A stretch of DNA of 64,000 nucleotides from contig NZ_CP135996.1 of NCBI RefSeq assembly GCF_029211325.2, positions 744,001-808,000 of the forward strand, read 5' to 3'. Below, in pieces: positions 59,920 through 64,000 of this stretch (its first letter is position 1; the number at the start of each line of letters is the position of its first letter). The notes under the pieces are model-generated. The model did not search any database. It saw nothing but the letters and a program-made list of their open reading frames with translations, and was not told where the DNA came from. Both the position numbers and the translations under genes were made by a program. This stretch comes from Caproicibacterium argilliputei (lineage in GTDB: Bacteria; Bacillota; Clostridia; Oscillospirales; Acutalibacteraceae).

Positions 59920-62766
59920 TTATTCGCAGAAATAGGTTTCCTGCGGTCCCAGATATGAGGACAGCAGGCGGTCCGTACTGCGAACCAAAACGATTTTTTC
60001 AAGTGTAAAGCCGGGGTCCAGGGCAAAAACGCGCAAGGTGTTGATACCATCCTGCAGAGATACCCGGCACGGTGTCACCCGAATCTGATCCAGCACCATT
60101 TCGCACCACGGCGCGCAGGCAGGATTGCCGGCATCGTAGCCCTCTGGCAGCAGCGTCACAGTTTGTGTTTCCTCATGATTTACCTGCAGGCCGAAGGACA
60201 GGTTCTGTCCACTCTCCGGCGGATTGGCGGGCGCGCTGTAAAACAGGGCGGTCCATACACCGGCGCCGGTGGTGCGTACAGCGTAATCCAGGCAAGGTGC
60301 GGTTTTCGGTGTGAAGCTTGCGGTACAGGGCAGCGCCTTGACGCCGGAAAGCGTTTTTCCGTATGCCGGCAGAACGGTGAAAGCACCGCCGTTTCCCGGC
60401 CGGCAGGCAGCGAAGTGCTCTGCTTCGATAGAAATCAGACCGCCTGCTTCCAGAAAAGTTTTCGGCGGGCACTGGGGCAGCACCGCATAGTCGGCGCAGA
60501 GTACAAAGCGCAGGTTTCCCCCCGTGTACCGGACGGTGAAGCTGCTGTCTTTCGGCAGAAGCGTTTTGTTGACGGTCACTTGAATTTCTTCCCGCTTGGA
60601 AACGACGCCCACGGTTTTGGAAAACGTGACGCCGGGAACATCGCAGTCCACGGTGAAAGCGACCGGCGCCGCGCTGGCATTGAGCAGGACGAAGCTGCCG
60701 GTGTTGATGCCCGCCTCCAGGAACTGCCGCATCAAAAGCGGCTTTCCCGTCCAGTCACCGCCGGAGGTGCAGGTGCCTTCTCCTGCTACATAGCCTACCA
60801 AACGCGGCTTGCCGGCAGGCTCCACAGACATCTGTACCGGATAGCGGCAGTCCTCATCATTCCAGTGGGTAAAGCCGATGTGTTCGGAAAGTCCCATGCC
60901 GTTCCATTTGCCGCCGAGCAGATGGTGGAAGGTTTCCGTCAGCGCGCGGTCGCGCGCGAGGCAGGCTTTCATGGCTTCCGCGTAATCATTCGCGATGGTC
61001 GCGCCGACTTCTGCCGCAAAATGATTCCAGCCGGCGTATAGGTTCAGCTCCAACACATTGAGATTTCCCATGGCGGGGTAGTACACTAGTTCCCAGAATT
61101 CCGGCAGCAGTTCCTGCGGCACATTCTGCTTTAAAAACTCCAGTTTTTCCTTGATTCCCTCTGCCTGCCGCAAAACTCGCTCCGCCTCGGCATAGTGCAC
61201 CGGATGGTAGGTGTCCGGCCGCAGGGCTTCTGGCTTGCGGTTATGGCTGAGCTTGGTGTATCCGCGCATCACATCTGCCAGCAGGGTTTTCTGCCGCGGC
61301 GGCAGCGCGCGGAATTCACGCTGCACCCAGCTTTGCAGATATTCTTCCGGCGCGTTCAGGTTTTTGCTGCCCCATTTTTCATAGTCATACGCCAGATCCA
61401 TGAAAAAGCTGAGGGGATACTCCTGAAACTTCAAATCGCCGACGTTGACCACCCAGATGTCACGGATGCCGAATTCATAGGCTTCGGTCATCTGGTCCCA
61501 CACCTTGGGCAGGTAGGAGCTGTTGACCCATTCATACGAAACGGGACCGCCATGGTAGTCGAAATGGTAGTACATTCCCCAGCCGCCGCGGTGACCGCGC
61601 AGCGCTTCGGTGGGCAGAGTGCGCATATTGCCAAAGTTATCTTCACAGAGCATCAGGGTAACGCCGTCCAGACCGTCCCAGTCTTTCAGACCGGGAGTGC
61701 TTTTGTCTCCGTAAAAATACGCTTCTACTTCTTTGTAAAGTGCCAGCATCTGCGGCATTTCTCCGGAAACCGGTGTGACCGTTTCGGTAATGAGCCGACG
61801 CTGCTCGGTGATGATGTCCTTGAGCAGGTCGATGTTCTGCTTTAGTGTGGCGTCCGGACCCAGCATAGAGGAATCCCGCTCGCCGCGCATACCAATGGTG
61901 ATGACGTTTTCATACTTTCCGCTGCGCTGTAAACCGTCGTGCCAGTAGCGCAGCAGCCCTTCGCGGTTGGTGTAGTAGTTCCACTCGTTGCCGTAGGGCG
62001 AGTTTTCGCCGCGCACTTTGTCCCATTCCTCACTGTGGCGCAGGCAAGGTTCGTGGTGGGAGTTGCACATGACCACGCCGTACTCATCTGCCAGCCTTGC
62101 ATTTTCTTCGCCGGGGCCGTCCAGCGTGAAGGAGGAGGTCCACATGGCAGGCCAGAGGTAGTTGCCCTTGAGCCGCAGCAGGGTTTCAAAAATCATGTCG
62201 TACATTTCTGCGGTGAAGCCGCCGAAGTGCGCAAAGGTCCAGTTACCGAAAGCGGGCCATTCGTCATTGATAAAAAACCCACGGTATTTGACTGACGGTT
62301 CCTTGGAAATGAAATTGTCCTTTTCCGTAAAAGTAACCTTTGTCTGTTTCTGCGGAACCGCATCCCCGAAGCGCACCCACGGAGAAACGTGCAGCAGCTC
62401 GGACAAGTGAAACAGACCGTAAATGGTGCCGCGCTTGTCACTGCCGGCAATGACCAGTGCCTGCTCCACCCCTGCAAAAGGTTTGGAAACCAGTTGAAAC
62501 GAAAACGTTTCCCACTTGCCGCGGATGGCGGAAAAGTCCGCTTTTCCCGCCTGCTCCAGCTGCTGCAGCAGCGGACTGTGCGCCAAGGTGCCGATAATGA
62601 CCGGGGCGGCGCAGCCTGCGGGATTCAGCCGAATTTCCGGGCAGACGCCGGTGACCAGCTGGGTGTCGCCGCAGACTTTCTTTGCAATTTTTGCGACACC
62701 GGTGTATGCTTCGCGTTCCAAAATCCAGCAGGCGGCGGTGCCGCCCTTGACGAACGAAAATTCCAT
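59920..62766 (-). CDS. GH115 family xylan alpha-1,2-glucuronidase
   Basis: A 948-residue enzyme without signal peptide, so probably acting on imported aldouronic oligosaccharides. GH115 hallmarks include KRGTIYGLFHLSELLHVSPW, KYRGFFINDEWPAFGNW, LLRLKGNYLWPAMWTSSF, MCNSHHEPCLRHSEEWDKV and NEWNYYTNREGLLRYW, then the late GGTC-type helical region. ATG at 62766 follows AAGGAG at proper distance; ATG two codons earlier is too near. It is followed by the SGNH gene on the same strand and is divergent from an AraC regulator. Confidence 0.93.
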   Translation of the reverse strand: MEFSFVKGGTAACWILEREAYTGVAKIAKKVCGDTQLVTGVCPEIRLNPAGCAAPVIIGTLAHSPLLQQLEQAGKADFSAIRGKWETFSFQLVSKPFAGVEQALVIAGSDKRGTIYGLFHLSELLHVSPWVRFGDAVPQKQTKVTFTEKDNFISKEPSVKYRGFFINDEWPAFGNWTFAHFGGFTAEMYDMIFETLLRLKGNYLWPAMWTSSFTLDGPGEENARLADEYGVVMCNSHHEPCLRHSEEWDKVRGENSPYGNEWNYYTNREGLLRYWHDGLQRSGKYENVITIGMRGERDSSMLGPDATLKQNIDLLKDIITEQRRLITETVTPVSGEMPQMLALYKEVEAYFYGDKSTPGLKDWDGLDGVTLMLCEDNFGNMRTLPTEALRGHRGGWGMYYHFDYHGGPVSYEWVNSSYLPKVWDQMTEAYEFGIRDIWVVNVGDLKFQEYPLSFFMDLAYDYEKWGSKNLNAPEEYLQSWVQREFRALPPRQKTLLADVMRGYTKLSHNRKPEALRPDTYHPVHYAEAERVLRQAEGIKEKLEFLKQNVPQELLPEFWELVYYPAMGNLNVLELNLYAGWNHFAAEVGATIANDYAEAMKACLARDRALTETFHHLLGGKWNGMGLSEHIGFTHWNDEDCRYPVQMSVEPAGKPRLVGYVAGEGTCTSGGDWTGKPLLMRQFLEAGINTGSFVLLNASAAPVAFTVDCDVPGVTFSKTVGVVSKREEIQVTVNKTLLPKDSSFTVRYTGGNLRFVLCADYAVLPQCPPKTFLEAGGLISIEAEHFAACRPGNGGAFTVLPAYGKTLSGVKALPCTASFTPKTAPCLDYAVRTTGAGVWTALFYSAPANPPESGQNLSFGLQVNHEETQTVTLLPEGYDAGNPACAPWCEMVLDQIRVTPCRVSLQDGINTLRVFALDPGFTLEKIVLVRSTDRLLSSYLGPQETYFCE

Positions 62767-62861
62767 TTTCATGCTCCTTATCCCTGCGCATACGCATTGC
62801 GTTTTGACGATTTATGCGGCCGCCGGCGGTTCGGTTGCAGCGGCTTGGTGAATTCGCATTC

Positions 62862-62886
62862 AGTATACACGATTTTTTAAAAAAAG
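62862..62886 (-). promoter_or_regulatory. Promoter region of the GH115 gene
   Basis: A clear -10 TATACT (62862-62867 on minus) but no acceptable -35 box at the expected spot (ATGGCT), consistent with dependence on an activator such as the divergent AraC protein. The region 62887-63000 has no recognised element. Confidence 0.45.
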
Positions 62887-63001
62887 CCATGACCTATTTC
62901 ACGCTGTTTGCACAATTTCGTACTCCGCCGGGAAAATAGCGGCTGCAAAAATTTTGCGGCAGGGTGCCGCCGCCGGGCGCGGTTTTCTGCCGAGGCGCGC
63001 C

Positions 63002-63030
63002 TTGCAATCCCCGCCAAAATCCTTTATACT
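63002..63030 (+). promoter_or_regulatory. AraC gene promoter
   Basis: TTGCAA (63002-63007), 17-bp spacer, TATACT (63025-63030). Confidence 0.7.
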
Positions 63031-63074
63031 GCTGGGGAACAGCTGTAAATTTTCAAACAACAGAGAGGAACGTT

Positions 63075-63896
63075 ATGCAGGTACAGGACAGAAATTCCAT
63101 TTGCAATATTTTTCCGCATATCTTCTATACCGTCAACCGCGTTGCGCTGCCGGAGTGGTTTCTCGACAACCGAACAGCGTGTCACAACCTGATGCTGGTG
63201 TACGGCGGCAGGGCCGAATTCACCTGCAACGGCACCGCGAAGCCGGCGGCGGCCGGCGACCTGTTTTACTTTAAGCCGGGGGACTACCGCACCGCCCATA
63301 CCTTTGCCGACTGCCCGATGAAAAGCTTCGCGGTGGATTTTACGTATATCTGCCCAACTTTCTTTGACGGTACCTGGCAGTCGCGCGAGCCGGCGCTGCC
63401 GTTTTCCTTTCAGCAGCATTTGGCAGAGCCATACTTAATGGATCGGCTGACGACTCTGTTTTTCCAAATGAATGAAACCGCGCTTTCTGTTCCGGACCCG
63501 TCAGACCGGCAGGTGCGCGAGATTTTCACCCAGATTCTGTTGCTGCTGTTTCAGGCAGTGCAAAGGCGCCCCTATGATTTCTCTGCCGCCCAAAAGGTAG
63601 AAACGGTTATCCACTACATGACCCGACACTTTACAGAGCCGCTCACACTGGCGCAGCTGGCAGCCTGTGTGCAAATCAGCGAATCCTATCTGGGAAAAAT
63701 TTTCAAGACTGTCACGGGTAAGTCACCGGTTGACTATTTAATCGGTATCCGCATTAGCCGCGCAAAGGTTTTGCTGAAAGAGGGAATGTCCGTTTCGGAA
63801 GCGTCCCGCAAGGCAGGTTTCAGCGATATTTATTACTTCAGCCGCACATTTAAAAAACGGGAGGGTCTGAGCCCTTCCGCCTTTGCCGCTTTATAA
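63075..63896 (+). CDS. AraC-family regulator of the glucuronoxylan genes
   Basis: A 273-residue activator. The N-terminal half is a cupin-type sensor (LMLVYGGRAEFTCNG, AGDLFYFKPGDYRTAH); the C-terminal 100 residues hold two helix-turn-helix units (EPLTLAQLAACVQISESYLGKIFKTVTG and SVSEASRKAGFSDIYYFSRTFKKREGLSP). ATG at 63075 has GAGAGGAA upstream. It is divergent from the GH115 gene and likely activates it in response to a xylan-derived sugar. Confidence 0.92.
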   Translation: MQVQDRNSICNIFPHIFYTVNRVALPEWFLDNRTACHNLMLVYGGRAEFTCNGTAKPAAAGDLFYFKPGDYRTAHTFADCPMKSFAVDFTYICPTFFDGTWQSREPALPFSFQQHLAEPYLMDRLTTLFFQMNETALSVPDPSDRQVREIFTQILLLLFQAVQRRPYDFSAAQKVETVIHYMTRHFTEPLTLAQLAACVQISESYLGKIFKTVTGKSPVDYLIGIRISRAKVLLKEGMSVSEASRKAGFSDIYYFSRTFKKREGLSPSAFAAL

Positions 63897-63914
63897 ACGG
63901 GACTGGATTTATTT

Positions 63915-63946
63915 TGCCGCCGCGCAGGTTTGCCGGCGGCCTTTTT
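63915..63946 (+). terminator. Terminator after the AraC gene
   Basis: GCCGCCG pairs with CGGCGGC across about 10 nt, followed by CTTTTT. Confidence 0.8.
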
Positions 63947-64000
63947 ACTGCAGTTTTTGCTGTGCCAGCAGTGCCTTAACCATGGCATCCGGCGAGGCGC
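63945..64000 (-). CDS. 3' end of a gene running out of the window
   Basis: A minus-strand frame open to the window edge, ending ASPDAMVKALLAQQKLQ and TAA at 63945-63947. Only 17-18 codons are visible, so the product cannot be named. Confidence 0.4.
   Translation of the reverse strand, partial: ASPDAMVKALLAQQKLQ

Noticed and set aside
1..64000. CRISPR arrays, prophage genes, integrases or conjugation genes
   Set aside because: No regularly spaced repeats and no phage or conjugative proteins were seen; the single IS is the only mobile element.

Overview
The window looks like chromosome of an anaerobic, fermentative, low-G+C-phylum but moderately GC-rich (roughly mid-50s %) Clostridia member, most plausibly Oscillospiraceae/Ruminococcaceae. 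The pointers are three iron-type alcohol dehydrogenases, a superoxide reductase with ferritin, a large Bacillus-type SRP RNA ahead of dnaX, LCP and PdaA cell-envelope genes, strong TTGACA-17-TATAAT promoters and frequent TTG/GTG starts. The genus call is inference; no search was run.

Layout. 1-6000: an MFS exporter behind a leader peptide, an intrinsic terminator and a hairpin over its Shine-Dalgarno; a Cu/Zn-SOD-like protein; a TPP-riboswitch operon (ThiD2-like protein, thiC); two XRE-cupin regulators. 6000-13600: a first Fe-ADH with a terminator-type leader, an IS3-family element lying inside a terminator loop, TatD, GNAT, metG and an LCP protein. 13600-17800: a 33-residue membrane protein, cysK, an orphan THI5-like binding lipoprotein and a DegT aminotransferase. 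18130-24877: a six-gene nucleotide-sugar cassette matching the WbpD/E/A/B/I route to UDP-2,3-diacetamido-2,3-dideoxymannuronate, plus a glycosyltransferase. 25000-35700: a GntR-controlled ABC exporter, a diguanylate cyclase with a family 4 uracil-DNA glycosylase, a second Fe-ADH, an Rrf2 regulator, an MFS transporter, two exported proteins of unknown function and a PepV-like dipeptidase.

35900-40270 is an information-processing block: SRP RNA, dnaX, ebfC, recR, smpB, tmRNA and tRNA-Leu(GAG). 40396-44227 holds galM, a ROK glucokinase, a polysaccharide-initiating sugar transferase and a PdaA-like deacetylase. 44424-47556 is an oxidative-stress group (DsrE-like, superoxide reductase, ferritin, glutathione-peroxidase-like, TrxB-like). 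A third Fe-ADH follows.

49068-57604 is a maltodextrin locus: a LacI regulator split by a 5-bp tandem duplication, twin LacI-type operators, a binding protein, two permeases, MalQ and glycogen phosphorylase. Import, transglycosylation and phosphorolysis would together feed glucose-1-phosphate and glucose (via glk) into glycolysis. Behind it sits a compact type I toxin-antitoxin module (29-residue Hol-Tox/Fst-like peptide with a convergent small RNA). The window ends with a glucuronoxylan locus (SGNH esterase-like protein, GH115 alpha-glucuronidase, AraC regulator) and the 3' end of another gene.
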